Under the pieces are notes generated by a model. The model was not told the origin of the DNA, made no database searches, and was given only the letters and a program-made list of their open reading frames with translations. This document shows positions 1 through 11,335 of a stretch of 64,000 nt of DNA, in pieces. The translations under genes and the position numbers were made by a program. Each line of letters opens with the position of its first letter. Position 1 is the stretch's first letter. This DNA comes from Zarea fungicola (taxonomy: Eukaryota > Ascomycota > Sordariomycetes > Hypocreales > Cordycipitaceae): NCBI GenBank assembly GCA_900169235.1, contig FWCC01000082.1, positions 310,001 through 374,000 on the forward strand, in the 5' to 3' direction.

Positions 1-187
1 CCTTGCCCGCAGTATGACGGTCCACCTTATTTACACCTACAGAAACACATAAGTAGCATCTGCACTCCACCTCCCTCACGTCGTGGATTTCTTACAGCCG
101 TTTTCAGTAGTTTAAGGGCGTTTCTATCGCTGACACTAAACAAAGTTTGTTTACTTGGTTACGAAAAGCCGAGCACCTGACACGAAC

Positions 188-1337
188 ATGCCTCGCTGCC
201 CACCAACTCACGGCCTGAGAATGGGTTCTAATAAGTTTCAAATAAATAAGGTTGAAAACGACAGAACAAAGAAGGACTCTTGCAAGCCGTTCAAGCTCTC
301 AGACACAGACAGGGCCACTAAGCGCACTAGCAGCACTCTTGCTGCACATCACCGTGAAATCCACTCTGACGCTGGTGGCAGAGAAGGCCGCCAGAGGAGA
401 GTCTGGAAAGCCTGTGACCGGTGTCGAATGAAGAAGGCAAAAGTATGATGCCAACCCTACTGTGTTTTGGTTTCATGAGGCTAACTTGTACTCCTATTAG
501 TGTGATGGCGAGTTTCCCTGCAGGCGATGCAAGGAAGATGGGTTTGTATGCACTACTAGCCTCAGAAAGATGGAGTACAAGCAAATGCCTAAGGGGTATG
601 CTACGTGAAATGCGGCATATGATTGTTGTATACTGACAATACTCATTAGCTACGCTGAAGTTCTCGAAAATACGCAACTCACCCTTATTGCAACAATTCA
701 GAAGCTCTATTCAATGGTTCGCAATGCACAACCTTGGGAGCTTGGCGAGCCTGCCATTAACGCCTGTGGTCAGCCAATCATTCAGGATATCGCACAAAAG
801 CTTAACTGCTTTCGAGCCAATTCTGACATAGATCTTCCCATCCACCTGGTCTTTCCTCAGGATAGGGCTAGCATGGCGGAGCTGGCGCGGCAACTTGAAC
901 TACAGCAGACACACGAACAAGAGGCCCATGGTGCAATTTCTTCCACTGGTGCAACAACGGACAGCGAATTCTCTCTGTACAACCATACCGACTGCTCGCC
1001 GTCGTCGAGTTTTGACCCATATGAATTTGAGCAAGACTACCCGGCGATCGTCTCGACGGGCTACAATTCACTGTCACTCTCTCCTCACAGTTTTGCCAAC
1101 GATGGTGATTTGGGGCTGAGTGCACTACCAATTGATTTCGATGCTGTCGACATGCTTCAGTTACAGCATTCTTCCTCTGACTCTTCCCCTTGGGCCGCTG
1201 TAGTTCCCAAGTTACAGCAACAAAATCGACAAAACCCTTGTGCAATGTCCATGTCCTTTGCACCGCAGCCGATCACGTTTAGACATCAATTTATGACAAA
1301 CGAGAGCTTTCCAATTATTTTTGAACAACCTGGCTGA
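188..1337 (+). CDS. Zn(II)2Cys6 transcription factor, three exons
   Basis: Predicted nuclear DNA-binding regulator. Exons are 188-442, 501-595 and 650-1337; introns are 443-500 and 596-649, both GT..TTAG. The splice at 442/501 joins the halves of a binuclear zinc cluster with the exact spacing CX2CX6CX5CX2CX6C, beginning CDRCRMKKAKCDG. This is followed by a linker and a short region (YAEVLENTQLTLIATIQKLY) of the kind that follows the zinc cluster in one group of fungal C6 factors. The C-terminal half is rich in Ser, Gln and acidic residues, as in activation domains, and there is no large fungal-specific TF domain. The reading frame is open upstream to about 155, but the first ATG is at 188. 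Product about 345 aa. The class is certain; the target genes and the exact start are not. Confidence 0.8.
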
Positions 1338-4300
1338 CCATTCCATGAAGCGCGGATTGACAGCTGAGACTGGGCGTTCTGATGACTTGCGATAGCTTCA
1401 ACAAGCGATTCTTTGCGACTATAGATTGAAGAACAATATTTCTTCATCATGCATGCAAGGGTGGATTAGATTGCGTGTAAAATTGATGGTTGTTATAGTT
1501 ATTGTCTCAGAAAGAAGAACTGATTCCTGAAGATATAAACTGCACTTTTCTTCGCAGTGTTTCATTACCAACTATCTGCTGTAAGATTGAGAATTGGAAA
1601 CTATATTGTACTGCATCTTTTGGTTGAGGAAGAGTATAGAAGAGACCCAGAAATAATTACATATAAAGCTATCCGAGTCACAGCAATTCACTGAATGAAT
1701 ATGATAGTTTTCGCAAGGTTGGCCCAGGACTGCACTGCATCAGCGTGACATTTCCCCTAATCCGTACCATTCGGACACTCCCATAACTTCAATCTTACAT
1801 CTCAAACCAGTTAGTGAAATTAATAAAGACAGTGAAGCATTGCAAACTAAAGGCGGAATGGCAACAATGATGCCGGTATGCATTGCCGGTCTAATTTGCC
1901 GGAGGCGGTCGGTGCCACCGACTTCAAAAATGCACTACTATTCTACAAAGGGTAATGAAGGCGATAACTCCCCTCTTGCCCGGACGGGATAACCGACTGC
2001 AGACTAGGCATAGACGCTAACGAATATGGGTGGCCCCAGCAGAACACAGGGAGCTTATTCTACCTAGTCTGAAGCGGTTGACTGGAGGAATAAATAGGCT
2101 TGAGACTACTAATGCGCGCTGGCCGCGAAATTCGCTCATCAAAGTAACTATCAGCCAGTAGCTACCACTTGCATACGCGAGGAAGAAGTGTCTCTACATT
2201 AAGTAACGTAGATGCCATTCCCCTTTCCGCGGCCTGTATGTGTGATGCCGCGGGACAATCACTGTCATCCATGTAATTCCATTGGCTGCTGGCCTGTCAT
2301 TTCATGCATCTCCACCACCCCGTCGTCAGCACTGCGTTACGGAGATTTCTAGTAACAGTTTTACGGCACCCTCTCCATCTCGAAGAGCAATCTCTTGGCA
2401 CATGATCTCCCAGCCACTTGTCTTGGGGCAGGGAAGATGGTCAGTGAGTGTAAGCCGCCACTGATTACAGAATACCAGGTGAAATTATTCGCAAGTTTAT
2501 ACATGCAGTTCAATCATGCCTAAAACGGTTTATTGTGTTTTGTCTAGCGTTTTAGCCTCTACTAGAGCACCTGATTTAGGTTCTGGCCCAACAAGGAAGA
2601 GTGCTAAATTGGTTGCATTTTGGCCGTTCTAGCATTCCACTCGCAATTGGTCATGGACGAGCGACTGGTCTATCCAGTCAAGCCAATAACTGTTCTGCAG
2701 GACACATTTCATATATCTAACACAGGCTCTGCAACCCCCAATTGAGAACCAGAGCATCATGAGTGGGGTTCTGCCTGAACTATGGCGGATATCATGCAAG
2801 CTAGGGACGGTTTTCGGCCGAGTCATTTGTTGTACCCGTAGATTCAGCCCTTTTAGCCCACTCCGCTGATTTTCGCAGCAGTCGCACTCCCAAGTCAGCG
2901 CCTTCCAGACCAATTTATTATCCTTGATGGATCGTCGGTGCCGGAGCCTCGCTCTGCCTGCCATGAGATCCACTCAGCTAATCCCGACGAGGCGACGTTC
3001 GCCTGACACAGCCGGAGCGCCTCAGAAAACAGGCTATGCCCAATGACACTATGAAATTCTGTTCTGCTGCAGCTGGTATGAGCTGATGAGCTGGAAGGGG
3101 AGTAAGCTCTGGAAGCACCGACCAACAAGGTTATGATGATTCCAATCTCTGAACCCACTGTCTCTGACATGCGGATCCGTAATATACTGCAACTGGATAC
3201 TCTTATCTACAATTACATAAAAGAATGACTATTTGCGTTGTAGTGCTTCAGTGCGAAATCGGAACGCTTCCCTTGGCAGTGGAACATTGGGCTCTGAACC
3301 CACCGCGCATCTGCTCTCATTCAGAGGCAGCGCGGATACCTTTGCCCGTGGATGCTACAAACATGAGTCGGCCCCTCGGCCTTCATCTCCACACTGCCAG
3401 CCACGTCAATCACGAGCTAGGCCTTAGCTTGCTGGCTGGCTGCTGATTGACTCGCGGGCTAATAGGCGTTAGTAAGAGAGGGAGATAATTTGGGATGTAC
3501 CGGTCTCCGTCCAGCTAAGAGGCTGGCCAAGAATAGCTCCGGTAAGGTGCAGCAGGCTATGAGAATTCTCGTCTCCATGTCATCAATAGCTCGCGCTTAA
3601 ATCGGTCACGATTGCTACAGGCGCAGTAAGCTTTCAGCTCCACCTGCCAAGTTTCCACTGACAAACACAGCCCTCTGTGCAGCAAGAGATACGCGTATTG
3701 AACCGTATATGTCTAATACAACCCTACTGGTCGGTCTTCTGCCCCCTAGTCCCTCTTAGCTTTCCCCGTCAATTCTGTTTTGGTTGCTGGCATCCTTGCA
3801 GTAGGGGTGTATTATGTAGCTGGCGCGGAGGCTATTCCAACCTATAGTATTTTCCCAGCAGTTAAAACGTCCGTCTGTTGTTAGCGCACGAGTTGCTTCA
3901 GAGTTCCAAGTGAAGTTTCCACCATGTGCAGGAGCCTACGCTAGGTGACAGGCCATCTCCCAAGGCTGACTTATTACGTGTTGACCGGGGTAGACTGGCA
4001 CATTCATCGGGCCACCGTACCTCAGCCAATGAATGGGTGCACCTTGATAATTAGTTTCCGCACTGGGCTGCTGTAGCATATTAGCTGTCAACTAGTTACA
4101 GCCCATCGGACTTAACTGGGTTCTAACTTTGCCCTAGTACGCAAATGGTAACCTCGCCGTTCCTCGAACGACCCTTCAAACGTCAAGGAAAAAGACAACG
4201 TTTGATTGGCGTAAAATTTCAACAATGGCGCCGGTCAGAGGGCAACTTGTTCGATTTGGCGGATCATAATAACCATGATTCATTGCTTTCTCGGTGGAAG

Positions 4301-5838
4301 AACACCACTCCTTTACAAATTATTAGGCGCCCCATCGCAGGCAGCCAGGTTAACCTAGTGTATACCCCGGGGGTGGGTTAGCAAGTTGGCTTGGTAGCTT
4401 CGGCGTTGATTATAGAGCAGACTGTGTCTTTTTTTATCCCTATTGATATGTCCAAGGTGAGCTGGAATAGCCGTCATTGCTCTTTTTGGATGAACTTCTC
4501 AATGTTCGCAACCCTTGGTTGAGGTACAACAGTACTTGACGTTGTGACGCAGATTATGAGTCAGTCTAATAAAGAGATTACTTTAAGTTATAACAAGTTG
4601 TCACGTTAGGTCATTGTTGCTGCTGATAGTTGTGATTAAATAAAAAGAGTGTATTTCTTGAGACCTCTGCTGGACAAAGACTCCAGAAGCTATAATCAAA
4701 GTAGGGAGCGCAAATTAACCAAAACCTTCTCTCTACTGGTCTCATTCTACAATTGATTGTGCTCTATATGTTACAGTGGAGTCCTGTAGGAAAGTTGGGT
4801 TCTAATTTTGTTGAAGATGATTGACAATAATCGCGCAGTATTGTACAAAGACAATGCACACTGCAGACGCCAAGTCAAAGGGGAGTTTGTACTTGGTAGA
4901 GCAGCTGGTTGTCACATACTACGTAGTATAATACATCTGTGCGTTATATCAGTGAGGGTTGATTTCACAAGTTTCAGCTCAACCATATTCGGGCATAACT
5001 TTACTGTATTCTTGGGAGGCCAATTCTACAGTCTGCTTGGCAAGATGGCGCGGATCACATTCCGCGTCCGCTGCTCTTCTGGGCCCGGTGGCGCAGACTA
5101 ATTCCCATCTGTCCAGTGGTAGATTTGCCATCTTCCACCAATTGAGGCGGTGTGCCGCTCAACTTAATTTATTCGGAGCATTTCAGGGCTGGTCTATAAT
5201 CACAGGATTGTTAGCGTGGTAGAGCCTGACTCGTCCACTTCGCCGTTTCATTTCGATTGGGTCTGAAAACAACGCAAGTGCCTGGTTTTCTACTTCAAAT
5301 TCGGTAGCTTCAAACTTGGCAGGTCTTCTTTTCCTGATAGGAAAGCGTGGCAAAGACCTTCAAGTCAAAGTCACAACATCGATCCGGATTTGACGGCGTG
5401 GCTTGACGCACGGGCGCGGAATGAATTTGGTCTAGACCGGCCGGCTCTTCGGCTCTTCTGGATCGACCTGGTGGTGCTATTATCGGTAATTGTATCGGGC
5501 ATATCTCCTTGAAGATCCTTGCCAGATTTAGCACGAGCTTCGGAACCTCGCCGAAGCCAACGGCGACTGTATTGCTTCAATGCAGAGGATTTGAAGTCAT
5601 TCGGCCAAAGAAAACAACTTCTCCAAGTGATGAAACGGGTACTTCATACGGAGTCCAAGACTGGCATCTGAACTTTGTCACTAATGCAAGAACGGGAAGC
5701 GGACTGTGTGGAAGAAATTAGAATGACGACTTCCTCTTTCGATGGTTAGTATGATGATATATCTCATTTCTGTTCTTTTTCTACCGAAAAATGCTCTATC
5801 CTGTCCAGTAACAAAAGGGCACATTGGCGTAGTTCTCA
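1338..5838. other. 4.5 kb gene-free stretch
   Basis: No ORF above about 115 codons and no family I recognise on either strand. The short ORFs at 2629-2973, 4808-5222 and 5310-5580 show no domain motif. Stop-rich, AT-leaning composition suggests decayed or simply non-coding DNA. It contains the CGG/CCG cluster at 1871-1922 and one AP-1/Gcn4-type heptamer TGAGTCA at 4557-4563. Confidence 0.6.
1871..1922. promoter_or_regulatory. CGG/CCG triplet cluster with a 15-bp palindrome
   Basis: Positions 1908-1922 read GTCGGTGCCACCGAC, a perfect inverted repeat around one central base. It contains CGG-N5-CCG, the spacing style recognised by dimers of Zn2Cys6 factors. Three GCCGG words precede it between 872 and 902. 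It lies about 0.6 kb after the Zn2Cys6 gene, so autoregulation or regulation of a nearby gene is possible but only inferred. Confidence 0.3.
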
Positions 5839-6690
5839 TCAAAGCTCGTTTCGAGAGCTATTTATCGCGCTAGAGTATTGCGTTGGTCCTCCGTATTGCA
5901 GCGACATTGACTGGCAAAGGACTGGGGCGGGATCGAAACTGCCCAATTCTTCTGCATGACCACTGAGTATTTCTGGGCAATTATCGGATTGGCCTCCCGC
6001 ACGCATAGCCGGAAAGTATTGATGCTGCTGTTGCTGTGAAAACTGAGTCGTTGTAGCTGCCTCCAAATGTGATTCAAGATCAAGGCGGAAGGAAAATGGA
6101 GCAACGGGAGGATATCTCTGTGCCTCTGCAGACGAAACTAAGAGTTTGGTGGAACTTGGTGAATCTGACAGCGCATCCTTGGTGACTGTAAGCGGCAAAC
6201 CTGAATAGAGACCTGTCAGGCGGCGTGGCATCAATGCTTGCCGAAGATCACGGACGGCCGTACTGGAATTAGGCGTTGGTCGGTTCATATATGAGTCTTC
6301 CCTAGTATCAGTGCGCAGAAAGCGATTAATGTAGTCGTTGTCAAATCCATGTCTGTGGAGGAAGTGTCGCAGCTGTCTGATTTCTTCTGCAACTCGTCGA
6401 GCAGCTCGCTGAACCTCCACCGAAGCTTCAACTCCTTTCAGCTCGTATGCCAGGAGGCGCTGCTCAATCTGCTTTACATATTCTCTCCGTCTTGCTCTGC
6501 AGAGTCTTTGATTGTCTCGAATACGAGTCAACTTTTCTTTGCGCTGTATCTAAGATGTAGAGTCAGTATTTTTACTCGTCCTCGCTGCTTTCCACCTATT
6601 CATAATGACGTCGGCATGACAACAGTTCGGTCACTGGAAAAGAAAAAGGAAAACCCGACTTACAGCTGAGGATGAAGTTTCGACTGCCAT
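5839..6690 (-). CDS. Small bZIP transcription factor
   Basis: Predicted sequence-specific DNA-binding protein of about 245 aa. Two exons on the minus strand: 6690-6664 (MAVETSSSA) and 6549-5839; the intron 6663-6550 has GTAAGT and CTTAG ends. Exon 2 begins with a basic region, IQRKEKLTRIRDNQRLCRAR, containing the bZIP signature N-x7-R (NQRLCRARR). A leucine-zipper-like helix with leucines and aromatics in heptad positions runs to about residue 70. This form (R-x-NQR-x-x-RARR-x-EY) belongs to a fungal bZIP group distinct from AP-1 and Gcn4. The rest is low-complexity, Ser/Gln-rich sequence with no second domain. The very short first exon depends on the predicted splice, but the basic region is incomplete without it. 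Confidence 0.78.
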
Positions 6691-7753
6691 TGCATATGTT
6701 AGAGTCTATCGTAATGGTCACTGAATGACAGTTACGCGAGTCGTTTTGGAGGGCCATACTTCTCTTATCACTATCTGCTTTAACCTAAGGCAACAAACAC
6801 CAACTAGTAAGTGAGGTCGGCGATTCATTTCACCGTGAATCTATTATCAGCAAATGTAGACAAAAATAGTTACAAATTAGCTGTATTGATCAAGAAACAG
6901 GTTTCTTGGCTGACAAAAGGTCCTCATGAGTAAGTACTTCTCACGCCACCCCCCACAGTCGTCGCGCACGACATATTGCGCCGTCTAAGCCCGTGCTTCC
7001 CAGTTCACCTCCATTTTAGAGAGAGCTAACTAATTATACAAGGTACAATTACATAACAAGTATGGCGAATCTTGTCAGGACCAGTGTTACTAGGTATCAC
7101 TGGGCCACAGAGACCCAAAAAGAACAAGTAATGTGCAGTCGTGGCGGGTCATCCCTAGCATCCAATATATGCTTTCTAGGTCCGTGACAAATCTACTGTT
7201 CCGTTATGCTGCTAAACACAACTTGTCTCATACATGTATTACAGATTTTAGTTATTGTGTAAGATGGGCTCTTTGCCATGTTTCAAGTTGCCTCGTCATG
7301 CGCCAGTCACTGTTGCGTTGAATCCGTCAACCGTCTTGCAAAAGCCTTGTGGATGAATTGGGGAGTGCTTGCAGTTATCAGGAAGTTCAATAAATAATCA
7401 GATGTATTATAAAAAAAAAAATTGCCACCTAATTACAGCCTTTAATTCTCAAGGCAAACAACCAAGAGAAGTGGATGTCCTTGGACTATAAGATAGTGTT
7501 CAAGCTAAAGCTTAGGTGATAGGACTGTATGGGTACTAAGTGTAATGTTAGCTGTGCACTTGCCTTTAACATGACTAATTATGGTTGTGATGTGGTATCA
7601 AGATTAATACTAGGACATATTAGAGTACTCTATTAACTTTAAGGGAAGGATATAATGTTACTCTCGAATTTCGATGATTCGCTAATTTTACCACGCTTGG
7701 GTGAAATTTGTTGCCTGGAGGTTTACAACTTTATTTAGAAATAATATAATTTA
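6691..7753. other. Gene-free stretch with a repeat copy
   Basis: No supportable gene. It holds the inverted copy of the SINE-like head repeat at 7073-7122. The rest is AT-rich and free of long ORFs and serves as the region 3' of the HET pseudogene and 5' of the bZIP gene. Confidence 0.6.
7073..7122 (-). repeat. Diverged copy of the SINE-like 49-bp head
   Basis: The reverse complement matches the 49-bp repeat at 9055-9103 and 9489-9537, with one inserted G and two transition differences (G to A, C to T). The polymerase III A-box-like core TGGCCCAGTG is kept. No downstream body of the element is recognisable here, so this is a truncated copy. The transitions fit, but do not prove, repeat-induced point mutation. 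Confidence 0.7.
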
Positions 7754-10200
7754 CTACAGCAGTATAAACTCACTTTCCAGAGGCCCGGCATGGTCCAAGA
7801 AGGATCCGTCCATACATCCATCGAGATAACATTCTCCAACCAGCGTGTATTTGCCGCTGTAAACAGACTCCCGCGACACCACCGGAACGCTGCAACCATA
7901 GAGCACACATATGATGTCCCCCTTCGTTGCTTTCTCCACCACCATGCCGATGCGTCCGGAGCGGCTGACCATGAGGCGGAACGCTAATCGAACGACGGTG
8001 TCAAAAAAGCGACCAAAGAATGTGTCTTGTTGGAATTCGTCCATGTTTGGCGCGGTGCCCAAGGGGTCCTCATCTGTGTGCAACGCGTTACGTACAATGT
8101 CTTCGAAGCTGCGGCCTTGGATCTGAAGGAATCTAGTCCACTGAAACCAATCCAACAGCTCTTGGGGCACCAGCTCCTTGGATGCGGTCGCGATGCGATT
8201 CAGGAGCCCCCGGAAGTCTCGTAAAAAGTCCGCAAGGGGCATTGGATATCGCAAGAATCTATCAGATCGATCAAGTGCTATACACCGACAGACGCTCTCC
8301 AGAATAGCCGTCGTCAAGCAGCGTGAGCTAGAAAACGATGCCGCTTGAGTTGGAGTCCATTCAGAGCTCTGCACCATATCGAATTGACTAGAGCCAGCGA
8401 TGCCATCGATTATATCAACCGCTACGCTGCGAAGGTGTAGACTCGATCCCTCAAAGGCAAAAACCACGCTTTTGTTCCTACACGCCGAATAGTAAACCAA
8501 AGGATCCGAGTCAATAAATGTAGGACTTCGAAGATTACCAATGTGGCTCTTGGAGCTTTGACTCGTCAGCGAGGGGATCACCTCGGAATGCAGCTTTTGC
8601 CAGTCAGGCACCCACGACGGCCGTATGGTCCCGGGCGGAGGCGTGTATCTCGAGGCAAAGCAGATAATGTCCAGAGACTTGTGATGTCTGATAAAACACT
8701 CGGCAAAGCGCTTGTAGACTTCTTTTGCTTTCAGTGAGTAGTCAACTTGCAGCAGGGATGCGTCGGTCGCAAGCCCCATGACGCCGTAGAGACGATCCCG
8801 GTCGTCGGAGGCGTCCATGCAGCTCAGGTAGGCGGCCAACGCGAGAAGGGAAAAGCGAATGCGGGCACCCGGCTTTCTGCTAGCTTCGTACAGGCGCCAT
8901 ATCCTCATCCGGTTGTGGCCGTACCTGAATGCGAGAGTCTCCTTGATGCCGACCGCTGTGCACTTGTCGGCGATGCTGACTGTCACGACACATAGAAGGT
9001 ATATATTGGATGCTAGGGATATTCCGCCTAGTGGCTAGCTAGACATTACTTGATCTTTTTGGTCTCTGTGGCCCAGTGGTACCTAGCAACACTGGTCCTG
9101 ACAGGATGTCTAGCCATTTCGGTGAACAAACTGATGGCTCGAGGTAAAGGTGACCTTTATCAGAAGGTCGATGGTTCGAGTCCTGGCTACTGCAGGGTTG
9201 CAGGGAGCAGCTAGGGCTAGGCTAGTTGTGGCTGGCCTAGGGGCCGGAGCCCACCAGATAGCTCTAGCCGGTTTACGCGTTGCTGACAGAGGACCTATAG
9301 AGGCGGCTATAGGGATCCTGGGGGTCATAACAATATATATCTTCTATATGGCAGGCTGCTACAGCCTGAGGATAGGCCAGAAAGTGACCAGCCTGAGTAC
9401 AGGTCAGAGAGACAGCCTAAGTATAGGCGAGAGACCTACTATAGCTGAGGACAGCTATAGTAGAAGAGAGGGCAGCCTGTGACGACACCTTTTTGGTCTC
9501 TGTGGCCCAGTGGTACCTAGCAACACTGGTCCTGACACTGACGCTGTTGGACACGGCGATCCGGCTGACGTCGCGCGTGCCGCACCAGAAGGAAAGACTC
9601 GGGGCGAGCACAAACTCCTGCACGGTCCAGATCCTAGACCACCACCTCCGTGAGAGGTAATTCGTCAGGGCGTTCCAGTGGCCGCTGTAGGAATCTTGCT
9701 GCAGTTTGGCGCGGATCTCCACAACGCTGAGCTTACGTCGGCATGTCTCGTCGAGAAGGTCGATAAAGTCCATGGCCAGTTCACTGTCGGCTGAAGGCTC
9801 TCCTAGCCACACAATGGCGTTTACCCCTGGCGGTAAATCACCTCCATGCTTCGCACTTGGTCGGCCCTCTCGTCGTAATTCGTCTGGTCGATGCAGACTG
9901 AGTCTACCCACCACCAGCTCTGTCAAGCAGCATGTTCCTGGACTGTGAGATCTTGAAAAGTTGCCATAATGTGTTCAAAATTGGCAGTTTCTGTTTGTCT
10001 ATTTCAATATGAAAGTCTTTCTGGAGCTCGCCGCCTTCGGGAGCCCAGGTGTAGGAAATGGAACGATACACTGGGAGCGGCTCATCGAGTGAGAAAGCTT
10101 CAAGAATTGCGGATAGTCTGTCGCCACCTTGTAAAAATCTCAACAGCCGGATTTGGTTGGCCTGAATCGGTTGGTAAGTGTAAAGCGCAGCCTCTGCCAT
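7754..10200 (-). pseudogene. HET-domain (heterokaryon incompatibility) gene, broken
   Basis: HET proteins trigger incompatibility cell death when unlike fungal strains fuse. The likely start is the ATG at 10200 (MAEAALYTYQPIQANQIRLL). HET-domain blocks follow in order: YRSISYTWAPEG, WWVDSVCIDQTNYDERADQV, VNAIVWLGEPSADS, RRWWSRIWTVQEF and FWCGTR. A long C-terminal part (8986-7754) ends in YTLVGECYLDGCMDG, typical of the family. The blocks lie in three frames: the frame shifts near 9915 (before WWVDSVCIDQ) and again near 9834, where the matching frame ends at a TAA and VNAIVWLG continues in another. A repeat element lies between the N-terminal half and the 8986-7754 part, about 9010-9537. It may sit in or beside an intron, since GTCAGT and GACAG flank it. 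The two frameshifts alone make it a pseudogene unless they are sequencing errors. Confidence 0.8.
9055..9537 (+). mobile_element. tRNA-related SINE-like element with 49-bp direct repeats
   Basis: Identical 49-bp sequences lie at 9055-9103 and 9489-9537 and enclose 385 bp. The repeat carries TGGCCCAGTGG (9069-9079), a perfect polymerase III A box. GGTTCGAGTCC (9173-9183) matches the B-box consensus. A and B boxes are 93 bp apart, longer than in a plain tRNA, and no full cloverleaf forms, so it is tRNA-derived rather than a tRNA gene. The second 49-bp copy looks like the truncated head of another unit in tandem. A third, diverged head lies at 7073-7122 in inverse orientation. The element interrupts the HET pseudogene. 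A terminal-repeat miniature retroelement is the alternative reading. Confidence 0.55.
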
Positions 10201-11335
10201 GGTTGTTGATAGGGTTCGGAAGCCGGGTGAAGCTAGCATGTCCGTTGTTTGGTCTAGATTCTTTAGCAATTCAAGGAGGGATTGAAGGACATTTGCAAAA
10301 TTTTAGTGAAAAACAGATTAGCTATTCTGCCAGGTGGCTGCATTTGCTGGACTGGTTTTGTTATAACTAGTCTGCCTGCAGGTCGCCGTACTCCATTGAT
10401 TATGCACGTACGCCAAGGCCGATTTCTATACACTTCCGTGGGCGAACTAACAAAACTTCTAGCTCGCAAATCAAATCAAAAGTCCTTTCGCCTCAGCTTT
10501 TTGATATCGGTAATTTTAAGTTAGTAAAACTTGTACAGTTGCTTTTACAAAGATGTGTTGTTCCATTTTACCAGCGTTTCTACCTGGAGAAGTAAGACCG
10601 GGGTTGAGCCATGAGTTTCTGGCAATGGTTTGACATGGAGACGCTGTAACTGCCGAATTTCAGCAGTTCGTTCACTGTTGCTGTGAGGGGGCCAACTAGA
10701 GAGGCCATTGTCGGAGTGGAAATTTTGGCTCTACGCTCACGTCAACACTACCTTAGCCCTCGAGACCGGGAATGACTGAGCGCATGAGAGGCAAAGTAGA
10801 TGGGGGTTAGTTCATTTGCCAAATTAGCAATAGATCCTACAAAAACAATGAAGAAAGGCTAGTCGGCATGCCAAAAAGGGCCACAAGCTCATGTATAGCT
10901 TCTTCGTGTTCTTTGACAAGCGTAGATGCAGCGCCAGGCTGCTGAACTTGTGGCTCTTGGCGTTTTCAAAACCATAGACTGGCCTGGTTATCTGGTAAGC
11001 TGGACTGAAAATGCCTCGTTTTCCTCCACTTTGCCAACGCATCGCTAATGTTGATTGGGTGAGGCAGCATGCAGCTCCCCCGGAAGTGGTGTGTATGCTC
11101 CATCTCAGCTCAAGCCCAACGAATATTGAGACAGCTTGGGCGCTTAATTAGGCAGTTGTCTACCAAGTGCAGGTCCTAGGAATTTGCTAAAACCGACAAA
11201 CTCTTCCATCCGGAATCATCCTAGCGACCGATATAAGTGGCCGATCATCTTGGCTCACCCATCCATATCCCCAGCTCGTGGAGTAAAAAGCCCCCAGGAT
11301 CATACTTACTGCACAGGAGACTAATAAACTGCGAC
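10201..11335. other. Divergent intergenic region, HET pseudogene / phosphodiesterase-ankyrin gene
   Basis: About 1.1 kb without a supportable ORF, shared by the two outward-facing genes. It would contain both promoters. No motif stood out. Confidence 0.6.

Noticed and set aside
9055..9190. Functional tRNA gene
   Set aside because: A and B boxes are present, but the T stem does not pair, the boxes are too far apart and no acceptor stem closes.
9150..9482. 110-codon ORF inside the SINE-like element
   Set aside because: It starts within the tRNA-related part and shows no domain; explained by the element's GC-rich body.
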